DNA of 64,000 bases from Acerihabitans sp047324305 (lineage in GTDB: Bacteria; Pseudomonadota; Gammaproteobacteria; Enterobacterales; Enterobacteriaceae): NCBI RefSeq assembly GCF_047324305.1, contig NZ_CP178740.1:2356001-2420000 (forward strand), read 5' to 3'. Below, piece by piece: positions 43,278-51,934 of the stretch. Within the stretch, counting starts at the first letter, position 1, and each line of letters opens with the position of its first letter. Under the pieces are notes generated by a model that worked only from the letters and a program-made list of their open reading frames with translations, was not told where the DNA came from and did no database searches. Position numbers and translations under genes: made by a program.

Positions 43278-44864
43278 CTAAAATCCGGCGGCGCTGCCGT
43301 TGCTGCGCGGGTCAAACGCGCCCTCCAGCATCCCGTTGGTATGGCGCACTATCGCGCCGGCGTGTCCGACCGCTTCGCTGAAATCCGGCAGGGACTCCAC
43401 CTCGTGGCCGAGCGCGCGCAGGGCATCAAAGGTGGCGCCGCTAAAACGCCCTTCGAGTTTCAGGGTATCGGTGGCCTGCCCCCAGGTCCGCCCCAGCAGC
43501 CAGCGGGGCGCGTTGACGGCTTGCTGCAACGGCATGCCCTGCATGATATGGCGGGTAAATATCGCCGCCTGGGTCTGCGGCTGGCCGTCCCCGCCCATGG
43601 CGCCGTAGACCATGACCCGGCCGTCATGCAGCTTTGCGGCGGCCGGATTAAGCGTATGGAACGGATATTTGCCCGGCGCCAGCGCCCGCAAATGCCCGGG
43701 CTCCAGGCTAAAGGCGGCGCCGCGGTTTTGCCACAATATACCGCTTTTCGGCAGCACCACGCCGCTGCCGAATTCGTGGTAAATGCTCTGGATAAAGGAC
43801 ACCGCCAGCCCGCTGCTGTCCACCGTGCCCATCCATACCGTATCCCCCGGCGCCAGCATACTGCCCCAGGGCGCGGCGCGTTCGGCGTCCACCCGGCGCG
43901 CCAGGCCGTCCAGGAAAGCGGGCGCCAGCAGGGCGTCAGGATCGCAGGCCAGGTGCGCCGGGTCGGTGATAACTTCATCGCGCAGCGCGAACGCCAGCTT
44001 GGTGGCCTCGACGATGCGATGGATGGTCTGGGTTTCAGACTGCGCGGCCATGGACAGGCGATCGGTAATGCCGAGGATGGCCAGCGACACCAGGCCCTGG
44101 GTGGGTGGCGCCAGGTTAAACAGCTCGCCTTTGCCGTGCGCCAGGCGCAGCGGGGCGCGCCGTCTGGCGCGGTAAGCGGCCAAATCCGCGGCGGTGACCG
44201 GCATGCCGATCGCCTTCATTTCCTGGGCCATGCCGGCGGCTACCGGGCCGCGGTAAAAACTGTCCAGTCCCTGCTCCGCCAGGGCGATAAGGGTTTCGGC
44301 GAGCCGCGGCTGGGTAAAGCGGCTACCGGCCAGCGGAATCTCCCGATGGGGAAAAAACACCCGGGCAAAATCCGCCCGGCCCGCCAGTTCGGAGAATTTG
44401 GCGCGGGAAGCCTGTTCCTGCGACAGGGAAACCGGCATGCCGTCGGCGGCATAACGGATGGCATCCGCGAGCAGGCTTGATAGCGGCAGCCGCGGGTAGC
44501 CCATTTCCGCCGAGAGCGACAGCGCCTCAGCCCAGCCGGCCACCGTGCCCGCCACCGTCAGCGCCGACATCGCGCCGCGATGGGGGATAAGCGCCTCATC
44601 CCGGTAAAAATCGAAAGTCGCCAGCGAACCCGCCGGGCCGCCGGCATCGATGGCGACCGGCTCGCCGCGCGGCGGCACGATAAGCCAGAAACCATCGCCG
44701 CCCAGGCCGTTCATATGCGGGTAGACCACCGCGATGGACGCGGCGGCGGCCACCATCGCTTCAATGGCGTTGCCGCCCGCGCGCAGGACGGCCAGCGCGC
44801 TTTCACTGGCAAGATGATGCGGCGTCACCGCCATGCCCATCGGCGCCATGGAACTGTTGTTCAT
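43278..44864 (-). CDS. hpxW: gamma-glutamyltransferase-like oxamate amidohydrolase proenzyme
   Basis: 528 residues of the Ntn-hydrolase gamma-glutamyltranspeptidase family. The autocatalytic nucleophile is the Thr of GDTVWMGTVDSSG (about residue 342), followed by the conserved GSGVVLPKSGILWQNRG and AMGGDGQPQTQ of the small chain. The proenzyme should cleave itself before this Thr. No signal peptide, unlike periplasmic GGTs. It sits immediately upstream of hpxX-hpxY as in Klebsiella, where HpxW hydrolyses oxamate. ATG at 44864 is chosen; a TTG three codons earlier is possible. Divergent from the RpiR regulator, 146 bases apart. Confidence 0.85.
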   Translation of the reverse strand: MNNSSMAPMGMAVTPHHLASESALAVLRAGGNAIEAMVAAAASIAVVYPHMNGLGGDGFWLIVPPRGEPVAIDAGGPAGSLATFDFYRDEALIPHRGAMSALTVAGTVAGWAEALSLSAEMGYPRLPLSSLLADAIRYAADGMPVSLSQEQASRAKFSELAGRADFARVFFPHREIPLAGSRFTQPRLAETLIALAEQGLDSFYRGPVAAGMAQEMKAIGMPVTAADLAAYRARRRAPLRLAHGKGELFNLAPPTQGLVSLAILGITDRLSMAAQSETQTIHRIVEATKLAFALRDEVITDPAHLACDPDALLAPAFLDGLARRVDAERAAPWGSMLAPGDTVWMGTVDSSGLAVSFIQSIYHEFGSGVVLPKSGILWQNRGAAFSLEPGHLRALAPGKYPFHTLNPAAAKLHDGRVMVYGAMGGDGQPQTQAAIFTRHIMQGMPLQQAVNAPRWLLGRTWGQATDTLKLEGRFSGATFDALRALGHEVESLPDFSEAVGHAGAIVRHTNGMLEGAFDPRSNGSAAGF

Positions 44865-44937
44865 CTTGGTCAATATCTCTTGTTAACGGGCGGAGGCTGG
44901 CAACAGTTAAGCAAGAGGCGTTCCAACCCGCGCCGCC

Positions 44938-44992
44938 GGATTCATTTGCCTGCGCCGCGGCAGGATATGCTAGGGTAATATGAAACAAAGGT
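44938..44992. promoter_or_regulatory. candidate RpiR operator motifs between hpxW and rpiR-like gene
   Basis: ATTCATTTGCC at about 44939 and ATGAAACAAAGGTTG at 44980-44994 are inverse versions of one motif (TGAAACAAA / TTTGTTTCA). The same motif occurs twice before the ABC transporter at 46005-46064. Confidence 0.45.
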
Positions 44993-45010
44993 TGCAGCCG
45001 GGAAGGAGAT

Positions 45011-45856
45011 ATGAAGCAATTCGATGAGCGCCTGCGCGCCGCTTATGCGCAGCTTTCACCGCAGGAACAGCGGGTCGCCGCGTTTATCCTCGATCATTTC
45101 GACGATCTGATCAGTTATAACAGCGCGGAGCTGTCGCGTTTAAGCGGCGTCTCCAAGGCGACCGTCAGCCGGCTGTTCAAACGCCTGGGTTATGATAACT
45201 ATCGCCAGATGCGCGACGAACTGCGGGTGTTGCGCCAAAGCGGGATGCCGTTAACCGATAGCCGCGACGCGGTCCAGGGCAACACGCTGTTGTCACGGCA
45301 TTACAAACAGGAAATGGCTAACCTGACCTACTGGGTCAACCGGCTGGACGGCGCGCAGTTTTCCGCGGTGATAACGGCGATGGATAATGCCCGGCGTCTG
45401 TGCCTGGTGGGCTTGCGCAACAGCTATCCGGTGGCGATGCACCTGCGCCAGCAACTACTGCAGGTGCGCGGGCGGGTGAGCCTGCTGCCGCAGCCGGGGC
45501 AGACGCTGGCCGAAGAAATAGTGGATCTGACCGCCGAGGATATGGTGGTGGTGGTGGCGTTTCGCCGGCGCACGCCGCAAATCCGGCCGTTATTACTGCA
45601 GCTTAAAAATAACGCCGTGCCGGTGCTGCTGATAAGCGAGCCCCAGGCGCAGGCGCTGATTCCGCTGGCGCGCTGGCATATCGCCGCAACGCTTGACAGC
45701 GTATCGGCGTTTGATTCCTACTCGTCTGCCATGAGCCTGGCGAACCTTATCAGCAACGCATTGCTGCATCATACCCTGGCCCAGGGACGGGCGCGCATCC
45801 ACAGTATCGCCGATGGGTATGGCGAACTGGATGAGCTTGAACCCCGGGGTTCATAA
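45011..45856 (+). CDS. MurR/RpiR-family transcriptional regulator
   Basis: 281 residues; AAGGAG is just upstream of the ATG. N-terminal HTH_6 domain (LSPQEQRVAAFILDHFDDLI, SAELSRLSGVSKATVSRLFK) followed by a SIS domain around residues 125-250 (ARRLCLVGLRNSYPVAMHLR, VVVVAFRRRTPQ). SIS domains normally sense phosphosugars, but in purine and allantoin clusters RpiR proteins also sense ureides. It lies between the hpxWXY operon and the ABC importer, and shared TGAAACAAA motifs in both promoters suggest it controls both. Confidence 0.87.
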   Translation: MKQFDERLRAAYAQLSPQEQRVAAFILDHFDDLISYNSAELSRLSGVSKATVSRLFKRLGYDNYRQMRDELRVLRQSGMPLTDSRDAVQGNTLLSRHYKQEMANLTYWVNRLDGAQFSAVITAMDNARRLCLVGLRNSYPVAMHLRQQLLQVRGRVSLLPQPGQTLAEEIVDLTAEDMVVVVAFRRRTPQIRPLLLQLKNNAVPVLLISEPQAQALIPLARWHIAATLDSVSAFDSYSSAMSLANLISNALLHHTLAQGRARIHSIADGYGELDELEPRGS

Positions 45857-46004
45857 AAAAACAGCGCGACATAGCGGTGCGCTTGCACTTTATGGGTGCG
45901 TTATTTTCCCGCCGCAGGGCCAAGGCTTTGCCATTCCCGTTAGCATAACCCCGCTTATGGCGGGGCTGGCCTGATGTTTCCCCCCGGTGTTCCCCGGCGT
46001 GAAT

Positions 46005-46064
46005 CAATGGTTTCATTTGGCACATTAGTTGCAGATAATTAGCCTGAGAATCATTTGTTTCATT
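46005..46064. promoter_or_regulatory. candidate RpiR operator motifs upstream of the ABC importer
   Basis: GGTTTCATTTGG (46009-46020) and TTTGTTTCATT (46054-46064) repeat the motif seen at 44980. Together with the hpxW-rpiR intergenic sites they form a small regulon signature. Confidence 0.45.
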
Positions 46065-46085
46065 ACTTCATCTTGGGAACCCGGT

Positions 46086-46877
46086 ATGCAAATCAGAAAA
46101 CAGCTTATAGCCCTGGCGGGCGCGGTCCTGTTGTTTACCCAGGCGGGGGCGGCCCTGGCCGATCAGTTACAGCAAATCCAGCAGCGCGGCGTGCTGCGGG
46201 TCGCCATTCCACAGGACTTCCCCCCTTTTGGGTCGGTCGGCACCGATCTGCAGCCCCAGGGCTACGATATCGACATGGCGCGTTACCTGGCCGACAAGAT
46301 GAAGCTGAAATTGCAACTGGTGCCGGTGACCAGCGCCAACCGGGTGCCTTATTTGCAAACGGACAAGGTCGATCTGGTGATTTCCAGTTTGGGTAAAAAC
46401 GCCGAGCGCGAAAAAACCATTGATTTCAGCCGCGCTTACGCGCCGTTTTTCCTCGGCGTCTTCGGGCCGAAGGACGACGGGCTGAAAGCGCCGGCGGAAC
46501 TGGCCGGCAAAACGGTGGGGGTGACCCGCGGCGCGGTGGAGGATATGGTGCTGACCGATCTGGCGCCGAAGGATGCCCAGATCAAGCGTTATGAAGATAA
46601 CAACACCACGCTGTCGGCCTATATGTCCGGCCAGGTGCAGTATGTGGCGACCGGTAATCTGGTGGTGAGCGCCATTGCCCGCCAGAACCCGGCCAAGGCG
46701 CCGGCGGCGAAATTTATGCTTAAGGACTCGCCGTGCTATGTCGGCCTGCGCAAGGATGAGCCGGCGCTGAAGGAGAAGGTTAACGCCCTGATCGACGAAG
46801 CGCTGAAAGACAATACCCTCAACAGTCTGTCCGAAAAATGGATGAAAGCGCCGCTGCCGGCCGATTTGGGCGCCTGA
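46086..46877 (+). CDS. ABC importer substrate-binding protein (polar amino acid/ureide type)
   Basis: 263 residues from the ATG at 46086; the signal peptide is residues 1-25 (MQIRKQLIALAGAVLLFTQA to AALA before DQ). It is a periplasmic solute-binding protein of SBP family 3 (LQQIQQRGVLRVAIPQDFPP, GYDIDMARYLADKM, VDLVISSLGKNAEREKTIDF). It is the first gene of a four-gene ABC import operon. The context suggests allantoate, oxalurate, ureidoglycine or a related nitrogen-rich ligand, but the pocket cannot be read. Probably regulated by the RpiR protein. Confidence 0.87.
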   Translation: MQIRKQLIALAGAVLLFTQAGAALADQLQQIQQRGVLRVAIPQDFPPFGSVGTDLQPQGYDIDMARYLADKMKLKLQLVPVTSANRVPYLQTDKVDLVISSLGKNAEREKTIDFSRAYAPFFLGVFGPKDDGLKAPAELAGKTVGVTRGAVEDMVLTDLAPKDAQIKRYEDNNTTLSAYMSGQVQYVATGNLVVSAIARQNPAKAPAAKFMLKDSPCYVGLRKDEPALKEKVNALIDEALKDNTLNSLSEKWMKAPLPADLGA

Positions 46878-46890
46878 GGACGCCGCGCCC

Positions 46891-47559
46891 ATGACCTATC
46901 AGCTTAATTTCGCCGCCCTGTGGCCCTATACGCCCGAACTGCTGTCCGGGCTGTGGGTGACCCTGATGCTGACCACCGCCGCCACGGCGGGCGGTATTAC
47001 CCTCGGCGTGTGCGGCGCGGCTATCCGCAGCGGCCGGTATGTCGTGCCGGGCCGGTTATGGGGCGTCTATGTGGAGCTTATCCGCAATACGCCGTTTGTG
47101 GTGCAGCTGTTTTTTATCGTCTTCGGCCTGCCGGCGCTGGGGCTGAAAATGACCGCCGGCGAGGCGGCGCTGCTGGCGATGGTGGTGAATCTCGGCGCCT
47201 ACAGCACGGAAATCATCCGCGCGGGCATCCAGGCCACGCCGAAGGGGCAGTGGGAGGCCGGCCGGGTGCTCGGCCTGTCGCGCGGCCAGGTCTTCCTGCG
47301 GGTGGTGCTGCCGCCGGCATTAAAACGCATCTACCCCGCGCTGGTGAGCCAGTGCGTGATCGTGATGCTCGGATCGTCGGTGGTTTCCCAGGTGTCTTAT
47401 GAGGAACTGACGTTTGCCGGCAGCCTTATCCAGTCGCGCACGTTCCTGAGTTTTGAGGTGTACCTGGTGGTGACGCTGATGTATCTGATGCTGTCGCTGC
47501 TGATGCGCCAGGTATTGCTACGGGCCGGGCGCCTGATCTTCGGCGGAGAAGGGGCATGA
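46891..47559 (+). CDS. ABC importer permease 1 (HisM/GlnP type)
   Basis: 222 residues, 13 bases after the binding protein. Typical amino-acid ABC permease with WVTLMLTTAATAGGITLGV at the first helix and the EAA loop STEIIRAGIQATPKGQWEAG for contact with the ATPase. About five membrane helices. It overlaps the next permease gene by four bases (ATGA), so the two are translated together and should form a heterodimer in the inner membrane. Confidence 0.88.
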   Translation: MTYQLNFAALWPYTPELLSGLWVTLMLTTAATAGGITLGVCGAAIRSGRYVVPGRLWGVYVELIRNTPFVVQLFFIVFGLPALGLKMTAGEAALLAMVVNLGAYSTEIIRAGIQATPKGQWEAGRVLGLSRGQVFLRVVLPPALKRIYPALVSQCVIVMLGSSVVSQVSYEELTFAGSLIQSRTFLSFEVYLVVTLMYLMLSLLMRQVLLRAGRLIFGGEGA

Positions 47560-48212
47560 CGTCGTTTACCGACTGGGATATCCTGCGCAACCTGCTGCTG
47601 GCCGCGCGCTGGACGCTGCTGTTGTCGCTGGTGGCCTTTGCCGGCGGCGGCCTGTTGACCCTGCCGCTGATGTTGATGCGCCTGTCGCGCCGGCGCTGGC
47701 TAAAGCAGGGTGTTCGCGCCTACAGTAACCTGTTCCAGGGCACGCCGCTGCTGATGCAGCTGTTCCTGGCCTTTTTCGGCCTGGCGCTGTTCGGCATTGA
47801 TGTCAGCCCCTGGCTGGCGGCGGCGCTGGCATTGACGTTGTTCACCAGCGCGTTCCTGGTGGATATCTGGTGCGGCAGTATCGATGCCCTGCCGAAAGGA
47901 CAGTGGGAAGCGTCCCGCTGCCTGGGCTTAAGCTTCGGCCAGACCCTGCTGCGGGTTATGGCGCCGCAGGCCATCCGCATCGCCATTGCGCCGACGGTGG
48001 GGTTTTCGGTACAGGTGGTTAAAGGCACCGCGCTGGCGTCCATCATCGGTTTTGTCGAGCTGACCAAGGCGGGGACCATGCTCACCAACGTCACCTTCCA
48101 GCCGTTTAAAGTCTTCGGCCTGGTGGCGCTGGGGTATTTCCTGATGTGTTATCCCCTTTCCCGCCTCAGCCATTATCTGGAGAAAAAGTATCATGCCGCT
48201 GATAACCATTAA
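47556..48212 (+). CDS. ABC importer permease 2
   Basis: 218 residues, starting ATGA over the stop of permease 1. Same family: VAFAGGGLLTLPLMLMRLSR, NLFQGTPLLMQLFLAFFGLA and the EAA loop DIWCGSIDALPKGQWEASRC. About five membrane helices. Its end overlaps the ATPase gene by 20 bases, an uncommonly long overlap for this operon type. Confidence 0.88.
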   Translation: MTSFTDWDILRNLLLAARWTLLLSLVAFAGGGLLTLPLMLMRLSRRRWLKQGVRAYSNLFQGTPLLMQLFLAFFGLALFGIDVSPWLAAALALTLFTSAFLVDIWCGSIDALPKGQWEASRCLGLSFGQTLLRVMAPQAIRIAIAPTVGFSVQVVKGTALASIIGFVELTKAGTMLTNVTFQPFKVFGLVALGYFLMCYPLSRLSHYLEKKYHAADNH

Positions 48213-48936
48213 CCAGGTGCAGAAATATTACGGCCAGAACCATGTGCTGAAGGGGATCGATCTGGATATCGACGCCGGCGAGGTGGTGTCGATTATCGGG
48301 CGCAGCGGTTCCGGCAAAAGCACCCTGCTGCGCTGCATCAACGGCCTGGAAGAGTATCAGGAGGGCAGCATTAAGCTGGGCGGCATGACGGTGACCCACC
48401 GTGATGCCCAGGCGCGGGAAATCAGTCGTTCGGTGGGGATGGTGTTCCAGAATTTCAATTTGTTCCCACATATGACCGCGCTGCAAAACGTGATGCTGGC
48501 GCCGCGCCGGGTGCTGGGGAAAAATGCGGCCGAATGCCGCGAACTGGCGGTATCGATGCTGGACAAGGTCGGCCTGGGCGACCGGTTGGATTACCACCCC
48601 GCCAGCCTTTCCGGCGGCCAGCAGCAGCGGGTGGCCATCGCCCGCGCGCTGGCGATGGATCCCAAGGTGCTGCTGTGCGATGAGATCACCTCGGCGCTGG
48701 ATCCGGAACTGGTGGGGGAAGTGTTGAAAGTGCTGGAAAAACTGGCCGGCGAAGGCATGACCCTGATCCTGGTCACCCATGAAATGAGCTTTGCCCGCGA
48801 AGTCGGCGACCGGGTGGTGTTTATGCACCAGGGCACGGTGTGGGAGCAGGGCGCAAGCCGAGAACTGTTCGCCCGGCCGCGGACGGCGGAACTGAAACAG
48901 TTTATTGCCTCGGTACGGGGCCTCGGCGACGCCTAG
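48193..48936 (+). CDS. ABC importer ATP-binding protein
   Basis: 247 residues with all motifs: Walker A IIGRSGSGKSTLLRC (around residue 35), Q-loop VFQNFNLFPHMTAL, signature SLSGGQQQRVAIARA, Walker B VLLCDEITSALDPE, and the switch His in LVTHEMSF. Powers uptake by the two permeases. It is the last gene of the importer operon; about 150 bases separate it from the aminotransferase, leaving room for a second promoter. Confidence 0.92.
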   Translation: MPLITINQVQKYYGQNHVLKGIDLDIDAGEVVSIIGRSGSGKSTLLRCINGLEEYQEGSIKLGGMTVTHRDAQAREISRSVGMVFQNFNLFPHMTALQNVMLAPRRVLGKNAAECRELAVSMLDKVGLGDRLDYHPASLSGGQQQRVAIARALAMDPKVLLCDEITSALDPELVGEVLKVLEKLAGEGMTLILVTHEMSFAREVGDRVVFMHQGTVWEQGASRELFARPRTAELKQFIASVRGLGDA

Positions 48937-49089
48937 GCCTGGCTGTCCGGCGCCAGGATCTGCATCCCTGCCGCCGCCTGGATTGGGCGCGGCGGGCAGC
49001 GGGGTTCAGGACCGGTGAGGCGGTTCCCCGTTGCCGACTTACTTGGCGTATTACTAAATAAATTAATAGCGTTCTCGGAAGGATAAATC

Positions 49090-50334
49090 ATGTTGGATAT
49101 TGCGAGCTATGACCAGATGAATCCGCCGGCCCGGCTGCTGATGGGGCCGGGGCCGATTAATGCCGATCCGCGCGTGCTCAGGGCGATGTCGGCCCAGCTT
49201 ATCGGCCAGTATGATCCGGCGATGACCGGCTATATGAACGAGGTGATGGCGTTGTACCGCCAGCTGTTCAACACCGCCAACCGCTGGACCCTGCTGGTAG
49301 ACGGCACATCGCGCGCCGGCATCGAGGCGGTGCTGCTTTCCGTGATCCGGCCCGGTGATAAGGTCCTGGTGCCGGTATTCGGCCGCTTCGGCCATCTGTT
49401 ATGCGAAATCGCCCGCCGCTGTCGCGCCGAGGTACACACCCTTGAGGTTCCCTGGGGAGACGTCTTCAGCCCCGGCCAAATCGAGGACGCCGTGAAACGG
49501 ATCCGTCCGCGTGTTTTACTGACGGTGCAGGGCGATACCTCCACCACCATGCTGCAGCCGCTGGCGGAGCTGGGCGATATCTGCCGCCGTTACGGCGCGC
49601 TGTTTTATACCGACGCCACCGCCTCGTTCGGCGGCAACCGTCTGGACACCGACGCCTGGGGCCTGGACGCGGTATCCGCCGGCCTGCAGAAATGCCTCGG
49701 CGGCCCGTCCGGCAGCGCGCCGGTCACGTTGAGCCCGCGCTTTGAAGAGCAGATCCGCCGCCGCAAATGCGTGGAGCAGGGGATCCGCACCGCCGATCAT
49801 CGGGACGGCGATGATGAAATGATCTATTCCAACTATTTTGATCTCGGCATGATCATGGATTACTGGGGGCCGGAGCGGCTGAATCATCATACCGAGGCCA
49901 CCAGCATGCTGTTCGCCGCCCGCGAGTGCGCGCGCATCCTGCTGCAGGAGGGGCTGGATAACGCCATCGCCCGCCATGAACTGCACGGCGCGGCGATGCT
50001 GGCCGGTATCCAAGCCATGGGGCTGGGCGTCTTCGGCGATATACGCCATAAAATGAATAATGTGCTGGGGGTGGTGATACCCGACGGCATCAACGGCGAA
50101 CAGGTACGGCAACTGCTGCTGAACGATTTCGCCATTGAAATCGGCACTTCGTTCGGCCCGCTGCACGGCAAGATCTGGCGTATCGGCACCATGGGCTATA
50201 ACGCGCGCAAGGATTGCGTGATGCAGACCCTGGCCGCGCTGGACGCGGTGCTGAACCGGCTGGGTTTTGCCAGCGGGCAGGGCGCCGGCACGCAGGCGGC
50301 CTGGGATCATTACACAGCCGCGGCGGAGGTGTAA
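49090..50334 (+). CDS. hpxJ: class V aminotransferase, ureidoglycine-glyoxylate/pyruvate type (PucG/HpxJ-like)
   Basis: 414 residues; CGGAAGGA lies upstream of the ATG. PLP-dependent class V aminotransferase with LLMGPGPINADPRVLRAMS at the N-terminus, LLVDGTSRAGIEAVL, the acidic cofactor residue in FYTDATASFGG, and the Schiff-base Lys in SAGLQKCLGGPSG (K201). PucG and HpxJ transfer the amino group of ureidoglycine to glyoxylate or other keto acids, yielding oxalurate. That product is what HpxW-X-Y-type enzymes process further. It overlaps the next gene by one base, and the pair is one translational unit. Confidence 0.85.
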   Translation: MLDIASYDQMNPPARLLMGPGPINADPRVLRAMSAQLIGQYDPAMTGYMNEVMALYRQLFNTANRWTLLVDGTSRAGIEAVLLSVIRPGDKVLVPVFGRFGHLLCEIARRCRAEVHTLEVPWGDVFSPGQIEDAVKRIRPRVLLTVQGDTSTTMLQPLAELGDICRRYGALFYTDATASFGGNRLDTDAWGLDAVSAGLQKCLGGPSGSAPVTLSPRFEEQIRRRKCVEQGIRTADHRDGDDEMIYSNYFDLGMIMDYWGPERLNHHTEATSMLFAARECARILLQEGLDNAIARHELHGAAMLAGIQAMGLGVFGDIRHKMNNVLGVVIPDGINGEQVRQLLLNDFAIEIGTSFGPLHGKIWRIGTMGYNARKDCVMQTLAALDAVLNRLGFASGQGAGTQAAWDHYTAAAEV

Positions 50335-51635
50335 TGACGCAACCGAGAATGACGGCGGATTTGGCCGGCAGCGCCGCGCTCAGGGTGATGGCGCGCTGCG
50401 ATACGCTGGCGGAAATCAGCGCGACGCCGGGCGAGCTGACGCGGGTCTATCTTTCTGCGGAACATCTGCGCGCCAATCTGCAGGTCGGCGCATGGATGCG
50501 CGCGATAGGGATGCGTGTCTGGCAGGACGAGGTCGGCAACCTGTGCGGCCGTTACGAGGGGTTGCAGCCGGCGCTGCCGGCCATCCTGCTCGGTTCCCAT
50601 CTGGATACGGTGCGCAACGCGGGGCGCTACGACGGTATGCTGGGCGTGCTCACCGCCCTGGAGGTGGTGCATTACCTGTACCAGCACCGGCTGCGGTTGC
50701 CGATGGCGATTGAGGTCATCGCTTTTGCCGATGAGGAGGGCACGCGCTTCGGCATCGCCCTGCTCGGCAGCCGGGGCCTTACCGGCACCTGGCCGCCGGA
50801 CTGGCTGGAGCGGCGCGACGCCGAAGGGATAAGCGTCGCTCAGGCGCTGCGCGCCGCCGGGCTGGATGCGGGGCTTATCGGCCGGGCCAAACGGGAGAAA
50901 GCAGCCTTCAGCGCTTACCTGGAACTGCATATCGAGCAAGGCCCCTGCCTGGAAAATGCGGGACTGGCGCTGGGCGTGGTCTCGGCCATTAACGGCGCCA
51001 GGCGCCTGAACTGCCGCTTTACCGGCTCGGCCGGGCATGCGGGCACCGTGCCGATGGCAAACCGCGCGGACGCGCTGAATACCGCCGCGCGCTGGATAGC
51101 GCGCATCAACGATATCGTCGCCGCCCACGGCCCGGAGATGGTGGCGACGGTGGGCGAGCTGCACTGCCTGCCGGGCGCGGTCAACGTGATCCCGGGCGAG
51201 GTCCGGCTAACGCTGGACGTCCGCGGCCCCGACGACCGCGCGCTGGCGGCATTGCTTGCCGGCCTGCTGGACTGTGCCGCCGCTATCGCCGGGCAGCATG
51301 CCTGTGCCTTCGGCAGCGAGGAGTTTTACCGCATCGACGCCACGCCCTGCGATCGACGCCTGCAAGCCGTGCTGGCCGGCAGCGTGCAGGCCATGCAGCA
51401 AAAAAGCCTGTTATTGCCCAGCGGCGCCGGTCATGACGCCATTGCCGTGGCGCAACGCTGGCCGGTGGGCATGCTGTTCGTGCGCTGCGACCGGGGAATA
51501 AGCCACCATCCCGATGAAGCGGTCGCCATGGCGGACGTGGCGGCGGCGATCCGGGCTTATCTGGAGGCGGTGCTGACGCTGGCGGAAGGCCCGGCGGGCG
51601 ACGAACCCAGGTGCGACATCACCGGCGCCGGTTAG
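50334..51635 (+). CDS. hpxK: allantoate amidohydrolase-type M20 hydrolase (HpxK/AllC-like)
   Basis: 433 residues, ATG overlapping the stop of the aminotransferase (TAATG). M20-family binuclear metal hydrolase of the allantoate amidohydrolase / N-carbamoyl-amino-acid hydrolase group. Visible ligands are H89 (LLGSHLDTV), D100 (AGRYDGMLG) and E134/E135 (FADEEGTRFG), plus HIEQGPCLE and a late His in ISHHPDEAV. It releases ammonia and carbon dioxide from allantoate to give ureidoglycine, the substrate of the upstream aminotransferase. That coupling favours allantoate over N-carbamoyl amino acids. Confidence 0.85.
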   Translation: MTQPRMTADLAGSAALRVMARCDTLAEISATPGELTRVYLSAEHLRANLQVGAWMRAIGMRVWQDEVGNLCGRYEGLQPALPAILLGSHLDTVRNAGRYDGMLGVLTALEVVHYLYQHRLRLPMAIEVIAFADEEGTRFGIALLGSRGLTGTWPPDWLERRDAEGISVAQALRAAGLDAGLIGRAKREKAAFSAYLELHIEQGPCLENAGLALGVVSAINGARRLNCRFTGSAGHAGTVPMANRADALNTAARWIARINDIVAAHGPEMVATVGELHCLPGAVNVIPGEVRLTLDVRGPDDRALAALLAGLLDCAAAIAGQHACAFGSEEFYRIDATPCDRRLQAVLAGSVQAMQQKSLLLPSGAGHDAIAVAQRWPVGMLFVRCDRGISHHPDEAVAMADVAAAIRAYLEAVLTLAEGPAGDEPRCDITGAG

Positions 51636-51934
51636 ACTATGTAGTATAGGAGCAGGGCGGCGCAAGGAGGCGACCCGCACCGATAGGGCGCGCCAGGCGC
51701 ATCGGGACAGAAAAATATCTTTAGCGATAAATATCTTTCAAGCATGTTCTTTATTCGCCAAACTTGAATGCGGCGGTGTTATATCTTTCGCATATAGAAA
51801 TAATTATTATTAAATTGAATAAGTGATAAAAAACTTAATTTTTTAATTTAGTATATATTTTAAATTTATTTTATTAACGCATCATTATCGGCAGATACTC
51901 AAAGCAACAGGTGACATGGGGAAAGGTAGCCATT
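51636..51934. promoter_or_regulatory. AT-rich upstream region of the second giant gene
   Basis: The last 150 bases are strongly AT-rich (TTATTATTAAATTGAATAAG, TTAATTTAGTATATATTT) between two GC-rich coding blocks, as before the first giant gene. GGGGAAAGG at 51918-51926 serves as ribosome site for 51935. No gene is visible. Confidence 0.45.

Noticed and set aside
43269..44480. 403-residue open frame antisense to hpxW
   Set aside because: It is rich in Gly, Arg, His and Gln without any recognisable domain and lies entirely opposite a well-supported gene; GC-rich codon bias opens the antisense frame.
43278..44864. Classical periplasmic gamma-glutamyltranspeptidase
   Set aside because: No signal peptide, and the hpxX-hpxY neighbours point to the oxamate amidohydrolase subgroup.
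50310..51164. 284-residue minus-strand frame over hpxK
   Set aside because: Antisense shadow of a metal hydrolase with all ligands on the plus strand.
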